A stretch of 48,865 nucleotides of DNA, from contig DASXNK010000058.1 in the NCBI GenBank assembly GCA_036495095.1, forward strand, positions 1 through 48,865. Direction: 5' to 3'. The first letter of the stretch is position 1. The number at the start of each line of letters is the position of its first letter. The DNA is from Candidatus Dormiibacterota bacterium (lineage in GTDB: Bacteria > Chloroflexota > Dormibacteria > Aeolococcales > Aeolococcaceae). Below are positions 33,175-41,655 of the stretch, one piece after another. Under the pieces are notes generated by a model that was not told where the DNA came from, searched no databases, and worked only from the letters and a program-made list of their open reading frames with translations. Both the position numbers and the translations under genes were made by a program.

Positions 33175-33260
33175 AGAGTACTCACCGGAGCGTCAACGGA
33201 GCATCAACGCCGCCACCGGCACGGCTGTTGATCGTTCGTTGACGGTTCCCCCCGTAGCCT
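33175..33260. promoter_or_regulatory. Mirror-symmetric bidirectional promoter/operator
   Basis: Between the KimA-like gene (minus) and the USP gene (plus) are two arms, 33192-33208 and 33227-33243, inverted relative to each other with 14 of 17 matches. Read outward, each is GTTGAT, five bases, GTTGAC, which is an 11-bp direct repeat as bound by OmpR/KdpE-type regulators. Eleven bases beyond each arm is a -10 box: TACTCT (33180-33175, minus) and TAGCCT (33255-33260, plus). No good -35 box is present, as expected for activator-dependent promoters. Confidence 0.7.
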
Positions 33261-33267
33261 CGCGGGA

Positions 33268-34872
33268 ATGGATGCCCGTCCCCGCCTCGAGGTGCTGCCG
33301 CGGGAGCGCCCGCAGCCGCTCCGGCGGCTCTGCGTGATCGCGGGGGTGGACGGCTCGCCACTCTCCGACCGGGTGCTGCGCTGGTGCGCCTCGCTCGCCG
33401 CCGTCGCCGATCTCGAGGTGGTTGCGGTGTACGCGCTCGAGGAGCGGAGCTACCCGCCCCACTTCCACCACCGGCTGCCCCGCGCCGCCGACCGCACCCA
33501 CGCCGGCTGGCGGGACGAGATCCGCGCCCGCATCGACCTGGAGTGGTGCGCGCCGCTGCACCTTCCCGGGGTGCGCCGCCGCATCGTGGTCGGCGACGGC
33601 CGCCCCTGGGAGGTGCTGGCCCGGGCGGCGCGGCGCCACGACGCCGACCTCGCGGTGGTGGGCTGCCGCCCCCGGGGCACGCTGGTCGAGGCGCTCCGTC
33701 CGGGGGTGTCGCGCCGGCTCCCGCGGCGGTCGCCCTGCCCCGTCGTGGTGGTGCCCGAGGCCCCCGCCGGGCTCGAGGACACCGGCCCCGTCGCGCCGCC
33801 GCTGGAGCGGATCCTGGTCGGCTCCGACGGGGGGGCCGCCGCCGCCGCCGCGCTGGGCTGGGCCGCCGGCCTGGCCGCCGACCTCGACGCCGAGATGGTG
33901 GTGGCGCGGGTGATCGCCGCCGGCGACGCCCCTCCCCAGCCGGCGGCGGGCACGGCCCGGCGGCCGCGGGTCGTCGACGACGTCACCGCCACCCTCGAGC
34001 AGGAGTTTGCCGCCCTCGGCTCCGGGGTACGACCTCGTCGCCGGACCGCGGTGCTGGTGGGCGACGCCCCGGCGATGCTCCTGGCCCTCGCCGAGTCCGA
34101 GACCGCCGGCCTGGTGGTGCTCGGCGTCGAGGAGGGCCGCCGGCCCTCGTGGCTGCGAGCCGGGGCGGTGGTGTCCCGGCTGACGCGCAGCGCTCCCTGC
34201 CCCGTGGCGCTGGTGGCCTCCGGCGCCGCATCCACCGAGAACGGATCCTCACGGAGAACAGACGACATGAGCACCGAGACCCAGCGCCCCCGCGGCGTCC
34301 GCTTCGCCGCGGGCACGGTGGTGAGCCCGGGCGAGTACCGCAACTGCGACACCGGCACGGTGCGGTACTTCGACGGCCACACCCCGCTCCCCGGCGGCGT
34401 GAACTCCGCCTCCTGGCAGCAGGTGAGCGACCACCACCATCCCTCGGCCGCCGCCCGTCCCTCCCGCGGCACGATGCCGGAGACCGCCGCCCACCCGGTG
34501 CGGTTCGCCGCCGGCGCGATGGTGAGCCCGGGCGAGTACCGCAACTGCGACACCGGGGCGGTGCGCTACTTCGACGGCACCACCCCGCTCCCCGGAAGCG
34601 CCAACTCGGCCTCCTGGCAGCAGGTGTCCGACCACCAGCACCCCTCGAGCGCGGGGCACCAGCCCGAGCAGCGGCACTCGATGCCCGACACCGCGTCGCG
34701 GCCGGTGCGCTTCCCCGCCGGCACCATGGTCAGTCCCGGCGAGTACCGCAACTGCGAGACCGGCGCGGTGCGCTACTTCGACGGCAGCACCCCGCTTCCC
34801 GGGGGCAGCAACGCGTCCTCCTGGCAGCAGGTCTCGGACCACCACCACCCCGGGGCGCCGGCGCGCTCCTGA
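33268..34872 (+). CDS. Tandem universal stress protein fused to three 49-residue repeats
   Basis: The 534-residue protein has two USP domains (~18-165 and ~178-318). The first starts CVIAGVDGSPLSDRVLRW; the second starts RILVGSDGGAAAAAALGW. The ATP-binding GxxGx9GS motif is degenerate in both. A linker leads to three repeats at 344-392, 411-459 and 480-528, each with SPGEYRNC(D/E)TG, VRYFDG, TPLPG and SWQQVSDH(H/Q)HP. Each repeat has one cysteine and a His cluster, so metal binding or disulphide linkage is conceivable. An in-frame ATG at 34267 with upstream GGAG could also release a 201-residue repeat-only protein. The gene shares a symmetric promoter with the KimA-like transporter. Confidence 0.82.
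   Translation: MDARPRLEVLPRERPQPLRRLCVIAGVDGSPLSDRVLRWCASLAAVADLEVVAVYALEERSYPPHFHHRLPRAADRTHAGWRDEIRARIDLEWCAPLHLPGVRRRIVVGDGRPWEVLARAARRHDADLAVVGCRPRGTLVEALRPGVSRRLPRRSPCPVVVVPEAPAGLEDTGPVAPPLERILVGSDGGAAAAAALGWAAGLAADLDAEMVVARVIAAGDAPPQPAAGTARRPRVVDDVTATLEQEFAALGSGVRPRRRTAVLVGDAPAMLLALAESETAGLVVLGVEEGRRPSWLRAGAVVSRLTRSAPCPVALVASGAASTENGSSRRTDDMSTETQRPRGVRFAAGTVVSPGEYRNCDTGTVRYFDGHTPLPGGVNSASWQQVSDHHHPSAAARPSRGTMPETAAHPVRFAAGAMVSPGEYRNCDTGAVRYFDGTTPLPGSANSASWQQVSDHQHPSSAGHQPEQRHSMPDTASRPVRFPAGTMVSPGEYRNCETGAVRYFDGSTPLPGGSNASSWQQVSDHHHPGAPARS
34297..34851 (+). repeat. Three tandem in-frame DNA repeats coding the C-terminal 49-residue units
   Basis: Units lie at 34297-34443, 34498-34644 and 34705-34851, with periods of 67 and 69 codons. 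They are nearly identical in protein and closely similar in DNA. The spacers between units differ and are rich in Ser, Ala, His and Pro. Confidence 0.85.
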
Positions 34873-34882
34873 GCGGCTGAGC

Positions 34883-34912
34883 GCGCGACCCGCCGGTCAC
34901 GGCGGGTCGCGC
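34883..34912. terminator. Perfect 12-bp hairpin between convergent genes
   Basis: GCGCGACCCGCC (34883-34894) pairs with GGCGGGTCGCGC (34901-34912) around a GGTCAC loop. The loop contains the minus-strand kinase stop codon. It can serve transcripts from both sides, though no T-run follows in either direction. Confidence 0.65.
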
Positions 34913-36176
34913 CGCGCCAGCACCAGGCGGAACACCGGCCCGGGTCCGGCGCGCTGCAGCAGCAGCCGGCCGCCCTCGGCCTCGGCGAGGGAGCGCGCCA
35001 GCGCCAGCCCGATCCCCCTGCCCCCGCCGCCGGAGGCGCGGCGGGCGAACACGAGGGCGGGGTCGAGCACCCCGTCGCCCTCGTCGCCGACGTCGACGTG
35101 GACGCCCCCGGGGAGCTCGCCGGCCACCACCCGCACCGCCCCGGCGCCGTGGACGGCGGCGTTGTCGAGGAGCACGTCGAGGATCTGGCGCATCGCCGAG
35201 GCCGAGGCCGGCACCGGCGGCAGCGCGGACGGGAGCTCGAGCCGCAGCGGCCGGTGAACGGCGGCGAGCGCCGCCCGCCAGCGGCCCTCCTGCTCGGCGC
35301 AGAGGGCGGCGAGGTCGAGAGGCCGGCGGTCGCCGGGGGCGTCGCGGGCGAGCTCGAGGAGCTCCTCGACGGTGCCCTGCAGCCGGTCGATCTCCTCGAG
35401 GGCCGCGGCCACCGCGGGGGCCAGCCCGTCACCGGCGAGGAGGCCGCCCTCGAGACGCAGCCGGAGCGCGGTGAGCGGGGTGCGCAGCTGGTGGGAGGCG
35501 TCGGCGCTGAAGGCGCGCTCGCGTTCGAGGACCACGGCGAGGCGGGCCGCGGTGGCGTTCAGCGACCCCGCCACGGTGTCGATCTCGGCCACCCCGCTGG
35601 GCGGCACCTGCACCGAGAAGTCGCCGCCGCCGAGCCGTACCGCCGCGGCGCCGAGGGCGTCGAGGGGACGGCTGAGCCGGCGCGCCTGGAGGACGGCGAC
35701 CGCGGCGGCGAGGCCGACCGCCGCCAGCCCCAGCCCGCCGAGGATCAGCCAGGCGCGGTGGACCCTGCCGTCGACGGTCGCCTGGGCGAGCGCCGAGCGC
35801 ACCGCCCCGACCACCTGCTCCTGCGACCCCACCGGCACCGCGGCCACCACCTCCGCCCCCACCGAGGCGGCGCCGACATGGCCGCCCAGGGCCATCCGGG
35901 TGACCGGGTCGGCGGCGGCGGGCCCGGGTCCGGAGAGCCGGTGGCCATCGGCGGCGTAGAGGGAGAGCCGGGCGCCGTCCTCCGGGCTGGGCAGCTCGGC
36001 GGGGTCGGCGGCGGTGAGCGGGGCGGGGACCAGGGTGGCCGCCTGGGTGGCATCGTCGACCAGCCGGCGCACCGCCTCGTCGCGGTAGACGCTGGCCACG
36101 GCGAGGCCCAGCGGCACCGAGAGCACCACCACCGCGAGCGCGGTCACGCCGACGATGGCGCGGAGGATGCGCCCTC

Positions 36177-36180
<4 letters not shown>
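34897..36180 (-). CDS. Two-component sensor histidine kinase
   Basis: The 427-residue kinase has two transmembrane helices (~8-30 and ~143-166) enclosing an extracellular sensor of about 110 residues with few aromatic residues. A HAMP linker (RRLSRPLDALGAAAVRLGGG) follows, then the H-box ADASHQLRTPLTALR with His230, N-box DVLLDNAAVHG, and ATP-lid glycine motifs DEGDGV and GGRGIGLALA. The ATG at 36180 overlaps the response regulator stop (ATGA). The divergent lipoprotein-ABC operon is its likely target through the shared regulator. Confidence 0.92.
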
Positions 36181-36860
<680 letters not shown>

Positions 36861-36869
36861 GTGGCGGCG

Positions 36870-36942
36870 AGCCTACTCCACCTCCGCCCCACCGCCCGCT
36901 GACCCGGTCTTGACCGTCCCCTGACCTGGCCCCACGTAGGCT
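36870..36942. promoter_or_regulatory. Divergent promoter with triple 11-bp-spaced direct repeat
   Basis: CTGACC at 36899-36904, TTGACC at 36910-36915 and CTGACC at 36921-36926 repeat with an exact 11-bp period, one helical turn, typical of OmpR-class operators. TAGGCT boxes lie on both sides: 36875-36870 for the response regulator and 36937-36942 for the lipoprotein gene, the latter ten bases past the last repeat and six bases before its GTG. A bound regulator could control both directions. Confidence 0.68.
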
Positions 36943-36948
36943 GGCGCG

Positions 36949-37623
36949 GTGATGACCCCCCGCCGCCTCGCACTCCTCACCGCGCTCACCGCGCTCACCG
37001 CGCTCACCGGGCTCACCGGGCTGCTCGCCGCCGGCTGCGGCTCGGCCACCGCCCCGTCCGCCTCGACCGCCGCGGGATCGCCCGCGCCGGTCACCTCGGC
37101 GAGCCCCGGCGCCGCCGCCTCCACCTCGGCGGCGCCGAGCCCGGCGCTCGAGGTCAACCCCGCCGGCGACATCCCCGACAACCAGGCGTACGTCGCCTAC
37201 AGCCTCCCCTCCGGCGCCTTCAGCGTCCGCGTCCCCGAGGGCTGGGCCCAGGCGGGCGGCGGCGGTGCGGTGACCTTCACCGACCACTACAACAGCATCC
37301 GCCTGGAGACCGTCCCCGCGGCGGCGGCGCCCACCGTCGACTCGGCGCGGCAGAACGAGCTCCCCGCCATCCGCCAGCAGGCCTCGGGGGTGAGCAACGA
37401 GGCGGTGAGCACCGTGACCCGCACCGCCGGGACCGCGGTGCTGATCACCTACCAGGCGACCTCGGCCCCCAACCCGGTCACCGGCAAGGTGGCGCGGCTG
37501 GCGGTCGAGCGCTACGAGTTCTGGCGGAACGGCTCGGAGGCCGTCCTCACCCTCTCGGCCCCGGTGGGATCCGACAACGTCGACCCCTGGAAGACGGTCA
37601 CCAACGGCTTCCGCTGGTCGTGA
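36949..37623 (+). CDS. Lipoprotein of unknown function, first gene of an ABC operon
   Basis: The 224-residue protein has a signal peptide with lipobox LAAGC (Cys30), a disordered Ala/Ser/Pro linker to about residue 63, and a compact C-terminal domain (SLPSGAFSVRVPEGWAQAGG, then YEFWRNGSEAVLTLSAPVG) that resembles PsbP-like or DUF1795-type lipoproteins only loosely. GTG at 36949 is preferred over ATG at 36952 because it sits six bases after TAGGCT. The stop overlaps the start of the first ABC ATPase (GTGA), so the protein is probably a partner of that transporter. The hydrophobic core of the signal peptide is coded by a 9-bp tandem repeat. Confidence 0.78.
   Translation: MMTPRRLALLTALTALTALTGLTGLLAAGCGSATAPSASTAAGSPAPVTSASPGAAASTSAAPSPALEVNPAGDIPDNQAYVAYSLPSGAFSVRVPEGWAQAGGGGAVTFTDHYNSIRLETVPAAAAPTVDSARQNELPAIRQQASGVSNEAVSTVTRTAGTAVLITYQATSAPNPVTGKVARLAVERYEFWRNGSEAVLTLSAPVGSDNVDPWKTVTNGFRWS
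36976..37020 (+). repeat. Five tandem 9-bp repeats in a signal-peptide coding region
   Basis: CTCACCGSG is repeated five times without a break (three CTCACCGCG, then two CTCACCGGG), coding LTALTALTALTGLTG. Copy-number change by slippage would stay in frame and only alter signal-peptide length. Confidence 0.85.
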
Positions 37624-38285
37624 GCGAGCCCGCCCTCGACGCCCGCAGCCTCTACCGCTTCTTCCACGCCGGCGACGACGAGACCCTCGCCCTGCAGGGC
37701 GTGTCGCTGCGGGTCGAGGCCGGCGAGATCGTGGCGGTGGTCGGGCCCTCCGGGTCCGGCAAGTCGACCCTGCTCGCCTGCCTGGCGGGGATGGACGACC
37801 CCGACGGCGGCACCGTCCACGTCGGCGGCGAGCGGCTCTCCCGCCGCCCCGAGCGGGAGCGGCGGGCGCTGCGCGGCCGTCACATCGGCATGCTCTTCCA
37901 GAGCGGCAACCTCCTCGACCACCTCACCGTGACCGAGAACGTCGACCTCGCCCAGCGCCTCGCCGGGCGCCGCGACCCGCGCCGGGCCGCCGCCGTGCTC
38001 GAGGAGCTCGGCCTCACCGCCCGCGCCGGCGCCCTCCCCGGCCGGCTGAGCGGCGGCGAGCTCTGCCGCGCCGGGATCGCGGTCGCGGTCGCCAACGATC
38101 CCACCGTGCTGCTCGCCGACGAGCCCACCGGCGAGGTCGACTCGGTGACCGGCCAGCGGGTGCTCGACCTGCTCGAGGACCGCGCCCGCCGCGGCGTCGC
38201 GGTGGTGGTGGTCACCCACAGCGAGGTGGTGGCGGCGGCCGCGGACCGGGTGGTCGCCCTCGCCGACGGCCGGGTGGTCGGGTGA
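37620..38285 (+). CDS. ABC transporter ATP-binding protein (MacB/LolD type), first of two
   Basis: The 221-residue ATPase has Walker A GPSGSGKST (42-50), Q-loop MLFQSGNLL, a signature LSGGE (143-147) in place of the usual LSGGQ, and Walker B VLLADEPTGEVDS with a following His switch (VVVTHSE). It belongs to the MacB/LolD/FtsE group that pairs with FtsX-like permeases. GTG at 37620 overlaps the lipoprotein stop and its own stop overlaps the second ATPase gene. The two ATPases probably form a heterodimer with the permease encoded next. Confidence 0.92.
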   Translation: MSEPALDARSLYRFFHAGDDETLALQGVSLRVEAGEIVAVVGPSGSGKSTLLACLAGMDDPDGGTVHVGGERLSRRPERERRALRGRHIGMLFQSGNLLDHLTVTENVDLAQRLAGRRDPRRAAAVLEELGLTARAGALPGRLSGGELCRAGIAVAVANDPTVLLADEPTGEVDSVTGQRVLDLLEDRARRGVAVVVVTHSEVVAAAADRVVALADGRVVG

Positions 38286-38962
38286 GCGCGCCCGGGGTGG
38301 GCGCCGAGGTCGTGGCGCGCTGCGAGGCCGCCGGCCGCTGCTACGGCTCCGGCGCCGGCGCCGTGGTGGCGCTGCAGCGGGCCTCGTGCGCCGTGCGCGC
38401 CGGCGAGCGGATCGTCGTCACCGGGCCCTCCGGCTCGGGGAAGTCGACCCTGCTCCACCTCCTCGCCGGCCTGGAGACCCCCTCCGAAGGGGTCGTCGAC
38501 TGGCCTGCCATCGGGCCGCGGGACCGGCTCCGGCCGCTCGCCGTCGCCACCATCCTCCAGGGTCCCAGCCTGCTGCCGCCGCTCGACGTGCTCGAGAACG
38601 TGGCCCTGCCGCTGATGCTCGGCGGCATGGCCGAGGCCCGGGCGCTCGCCGCCGCCGCCGCCGCGCTCGAGGCCCTGGGGCTCGGGTCGCTCTCCGGCCG
38701 CCTCCCCGAGGAGATCTCCGGCGGCCAGGCGCAGCGGGTGGCGGTTGCCAGGGTGCTCGCCGGCTCCCCCCGGCTGGTGCTCGCCGACGAGCCCACCGGC
38801 CAGCTCGACGGCGCCACCGGGACCCAGATGCTCGACGTGCTCGACGAGGCGGTCGCCCGCCTCGGGGCGGCGCTCGTGCTCACCACCCACGACCGCCGCG
38901 TCGCCGCCCGCTTCGACACCGCCTGGACGATGGCCGACGGCCGCCTGACCGGGGCGGCGTGA
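38282..38962 (+). CDS. ABC transporter ATP-binding protein (MacB/LolD type), second of two
   Basis: The 226-residue ATPase has Walker A GPSGSGKST (48-56), Q-loop ATILQGPSLLPP, signature ISGGQ, Walker B LVLADEPTGQLDG and His switch LTTHDRR. It is more regular than its neighbour, which has LSGGE. GTG at 38282 overlaps the stop of the first ATPase. Its stop overlaps the permease ATG (TGATG at 38960-38964). Having two different ATPases for one fused permease suggests an asymmetric transporter. Confidence 0.92.
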   Translation: MSAPGVGAEVVARCEAAGRCYGSGAGAVVALQRASCAVRAGERIVVTGPSGSGKSTLLHLLAGLETPSEGVVDWPAIGPRDRLRPLAVATILQGPSLLPPLDVLENVALPLMLGGMAEARALAAAAAALEALGLGSLSGRLPEEISGGQAQRVAVARVLAGSPRLVLADEPTGQLDGATGTQMLDVLDEAVARLGAALVLTTHDRRVAARFDTAWTMADGRLTGAA

Positions 38963-41622
38963 TGCTCGGCGTGCTCTGGATGCGCGGGCTGCTCGCCCGC
39001 CGCCGCGGCCGGCTCCTCGCCACCGCCACGGGCATCGCCATGGCGGTGGCCCTGCTCGCCTCGATCGGCGCATTCCTCAGCAGCTCGTCGGCGACGATGA
39101 CCCGGCGCACCGCCGCCAACGTCCCCGTCGACTGGCAGGTCGAGACCCAGCCCGGCGCCGACCCCGCCGCGGTGCTCGCCGCGGTGCGGGCCACCCCGAC
39201 GGTGACGGTCGCGCTGCCGGTGGGGATGGCGACCACGACCGGCCTCACCGCCGAGACCGGCGGCACCACCCAGACCACCGGCGCCGGGGTCGCGGTGGGC
39301 CTCCCGGACGGCTACGCGGCCCGGTTCGGCGGCGAGATCCGCCCGCTGGTGGGCGCGGCGACCGGGGTGCTGGTCGCCCAGCAGACCGCCGCCAACCTCC
39401 ACGTCCGCCCCGGTGACACCGTGAGCGTCGGGCGCGCCGGCTCGCCCGCGGCCACCCTGACCGTGGACGGAGTGGTCGACCTGCCCCACGCCGACAGCCT
39501 GTTCCAGAAGGTGGGCGCGGCCCGCGGCTCGCAGCCGAGCGCACCGCCGGACAACGTCCTGCTGGTGCCGCTGGCCACCTGGCACCAGCTCTTCGACCCG
39601 GTCGCCGCCGCCCGGCCCGAGCAGGTGCGCCAGCAGGTGCACGTCCACCTCGACCGCGCCCTCCCCGCCGCCCCCGGCGACGCCTTCGACCGGGTCACCG
39701 GCCTGGCCCGCAACCTCGAGAGCCGGCTGACCGGCGCCGGCCTGGTCGGCGACAACCTCGGCGCCGCCCTCGACGCCGCCCGCGGCGACGCCGCCTACGC
39801 CACCGTGCTCTTCCTCTTCCTCGGCCTCCCCGGGGCGGTGCTCGCCGGCCTGCTCACCGCGGTGGTGGCCGGCACCGGCGCCGACCGCCGCCGCCGCGAC
39901 CAGGCGCTGCTCCGCGCCCGCGGCGCCGGCACCCGCACCCTGGTCGCGCTGGCGCTGCTCGAGGCGCTGGCGGCGGGCGCGGTGGGGGGGGCCGCCGGGC
40001 TGCTGCTCGCCGCGCTCACCGGCCGGCTGGCCTTCGGCGGCGCCGGGTTCGGCGGCGACGCCGCCACCGCGCTGTGGGACGCGCTCGCGGTGGGCGCCGG
40101 CCTGCTCATCGCCGCCCTGGTGGTCGCGGTCCCGGCGATGCGCGACGCCCGCCGCCTCAGCGTCGCCGGCGCCCGCCGGGTCGAGGGCCGCCGCGACCGC
40201 CCGATCTGGCCGCCCGCGGCCGCCGGCGTGGTCCTGCTCGGAATCGCGGTGGCGACGTACCTGGTCACCAGCCGGCAGGGCTACACCCTGGTGCTCGCGC
40301 CCGAGGGGGTGCCGAGCATCTCCGTCGACCACCTCGCCCTCGCCGGGCCCGCCAGCCTCTGGCTGGCCACCGCGCTGATCACCTGGAGCCTCGCCGAGCT
40401 GCTGCTGCGCCGCGGCCGCGGCCTCCTCACCCGGGCGGTGCGGCCGCTCGCCGGCCCGCTCGCCTCCAGCGTGTCCGCATCGCTGAGCCGGCAGCGCCGC
40501 CTGCTCGCGCCCGGGCTGGTGCTGGTCGGCCTGACCGCCGCCTTCGCCGCCTCCACCTCGGTCTTCAACGCCACCTATGCCCAGCAGGCCGAGGTCGACG
40601 CCCGGCTCACCAACGGCGCCGACGTCACCGTCACCGAGCCCCCGGGCGCACCCGCCGCGAACGGCACGGAGGCCCGCCTCGCCGCCCTCGCCGGGGTGCG
40701 GGCGGTCGAGCCCCTGGTGCACCGCTTCGCCTACGTGGGCGCCGACCTCCAGGACATCTTCGGGGTCCGCCCGGGGACGATCACCGCCGCCGCCAGCCTC
40801 CAGGACGCCTACTTCATGGGTGCCACCGCCGCCCAGCTGATGGGGCGGCTCGCCGCCCAGCAGGACGCCATCCTGGTCAGCGCCGAGACCGTGAAGGACT
40901 TCCAGCTCCAGCCCGGCGACCACCTCACCCTGCGCCTCCAGGACCGGCGCAGCCAGGCGCTCGTCCCGGTCACGTTCCGGTATGCCGGGATCGCCTCCGA
41001 GTTCCCCACCGCCCCGCGGGACAGCTTCCTCGTCGCCAACGCCTCGTACATCGGGGCGATGACCGGCGACCCGTCGGCCTCCACCTACCTGGTCGACACC
41101 ACCGGCACCCCGCCCGCCGGGGTGGCGGCGGCGGCCCGCGGGGTGCTCGGGGTGGGACCGGTGGTCACCGACATCACCACCACCCGCCGGGTGGTCGGCT
41201 CCAGCCTCACCGCCGTCGACCTCGACGGCCTCACCCGAGTCGAGCTCGCCTTCGCGCTGATCTTCGGCGCCGCCTCGACCGGGCTGCTGCTCGCCCTCGG
41301 GGTGATCGAGCGGCGGCGCACCTTCGCCCTCGCCGCCGCGCTGGGGGCGAGGCCCCGGCAGCTCGCCGCCTTCCTCTGGGCGGAGGCGGGCATCGTCGTG
41401 GCCGGCGGTCTCGCCGCCGGCGCGCTCGCCGGGTGGGCGCTCTCGCGGATGCTCGTGGCGGTGCTCTCCGGGGTGTTCGACCCGCCGCCGGCGGCGCTGC
41501 GCGTCCCCGGGCTCTACCTGGGGTCGGCGACCGCGGTGGCGGTGCTCGCCGTGGCCGCGGTGGTGCTGGTGTTCAGCCGCCGGCTGACCCGGCTCACCGG
41601 GGCGATGCTCCGCGAGCTCTGA
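38962..41622 (+). CDS. FtsX-like ABC permease, two-lobed
   Basis: The 886-residue membrane protein has the layout of a duplicated FtsX/MacB permease: an N-terminal helix (about 18-40), a large extracellular domain (~45-270), a three-helix FtsX block (~280-400), further helices (~415-480), a second helix with a second extracellular domain (~520-730), and a final three-helix block. Such proteins move lipids, lipoproteins or peptides, or transmit mechanical signals, rather than importing nutrients. It is coupled to the ATPase gene by TGATG. With the adjacent two-component system the set resembles antibiotic- or envelope-stress modules, but the cysteine, peptide or lipid substrate is unknown. Confidence 0.88.
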   Translation: MLGVLWMRGLLARRRGRLLATATGIAMAVALLASIGAFLSSSSATMTRRTAANVPVDWQVETQPGADPAAVLAAVRATPTVTVALPVGMATTTGLTAETGGTTQTTGAGVAVGLPDGYAARFGGEIRPLVGAATGVLVAQQTAANLHVRPGDTVSVGRAGSPAATLTVDGVVDLPHADSLFQKVGAARGSQPSAPPDNVLLVPLATWHQLFDPVAAARPEQVRQQVHVHLDRALPAAPGDAFDRVTGLARNLESRLTGAGLVGDNLGAALDAARGDAAYATVLFLFLGLPGAVLAGLLTAVVAGTGADRRRRDQALLRARGAGTRTLVALALLEALAAGAVGGAAGLLLAALTGRLAFGGAGFGGDAATALWDALAVGAGLLIAALVVAVPAMRDARRLSVAGARRVEGRRDRPIWPPAAAGVVLLGIAVATYLVTSRQGYTLVLAPEGVPSISVDHLALAGPASLWLATALITWSLAELLLRRGRGLLTRAVRPLAGPLASSVSASLSRQRRLLAPGLVLVGLTAAFAASTSVFNATYAQQAEVDARLTNGADVTVTEPPGAPAANGTEARLAALAGVRAVEPLVHRFAYVGADLQDIFGVRPGTITAAASLQDAYFMGATAAQLMGRLAAQQDAILVSAETVKDFQLQPGDHLTLRLQDRRSQALVPVTFRYAGIASEFPTAPRDSFLVANASYIGAMTGDPSASTYLVDTTGTPPAGVAAAARGVLGVGPVVTDITTTRRVVGSSLTAVDLDGLTRVELAFALIFGAASTGLLLALGVIERRRTFALAAALGARPRQLAAFLWAEAGIVVAGGLAAGALAGWALSRMLVAVLSGVFDPPPAALRVPGLYLGSATAVAVLAVAAVVLVFSRRLTRLTGAMLREL

Positions 41623-41643
41623 GCCACCCCGGTGCGGCCGCCG

Positions 41644-41649
41644 TAGGCT
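41644..41649 (+). promoter_or_regulatory. TAGGCT -10 box for the second DedA gene
   Basis: TAGGCT lies six bases before the GTG at 41656 with no ribosome-binding site between, indicating a leaderless mRNA. The same hexamer and spacing occur before the lipoprotein gene at 36949. Confidence 0.5.
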
Positions 41650-41655
41650 TGCCAG

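Noticed and set aside
33166-33267. A c-di-AMP riboswitch (ydaO type) controlling the KimA-like gene
   Set aside because: The -10 box is only 3-9 bases from the candidate GTG starts, so there is no leader RNA long enough to hold a riboswitch.
34297-34851. CRISPR array or mobile repeat
   Set aside because: The three units are in-frame coding repeats of about 147 bp with degenerate codon positions and protein-level conservation.
36899-36926. The TTGACC hexamer as a sigma-70 -35 box for the lipoprotein gene
   Set aside because: Its distance to TAGGCT is 21 bases, longer than the usual 16-19; the regular 11-bp repetition fits a regulator site better.
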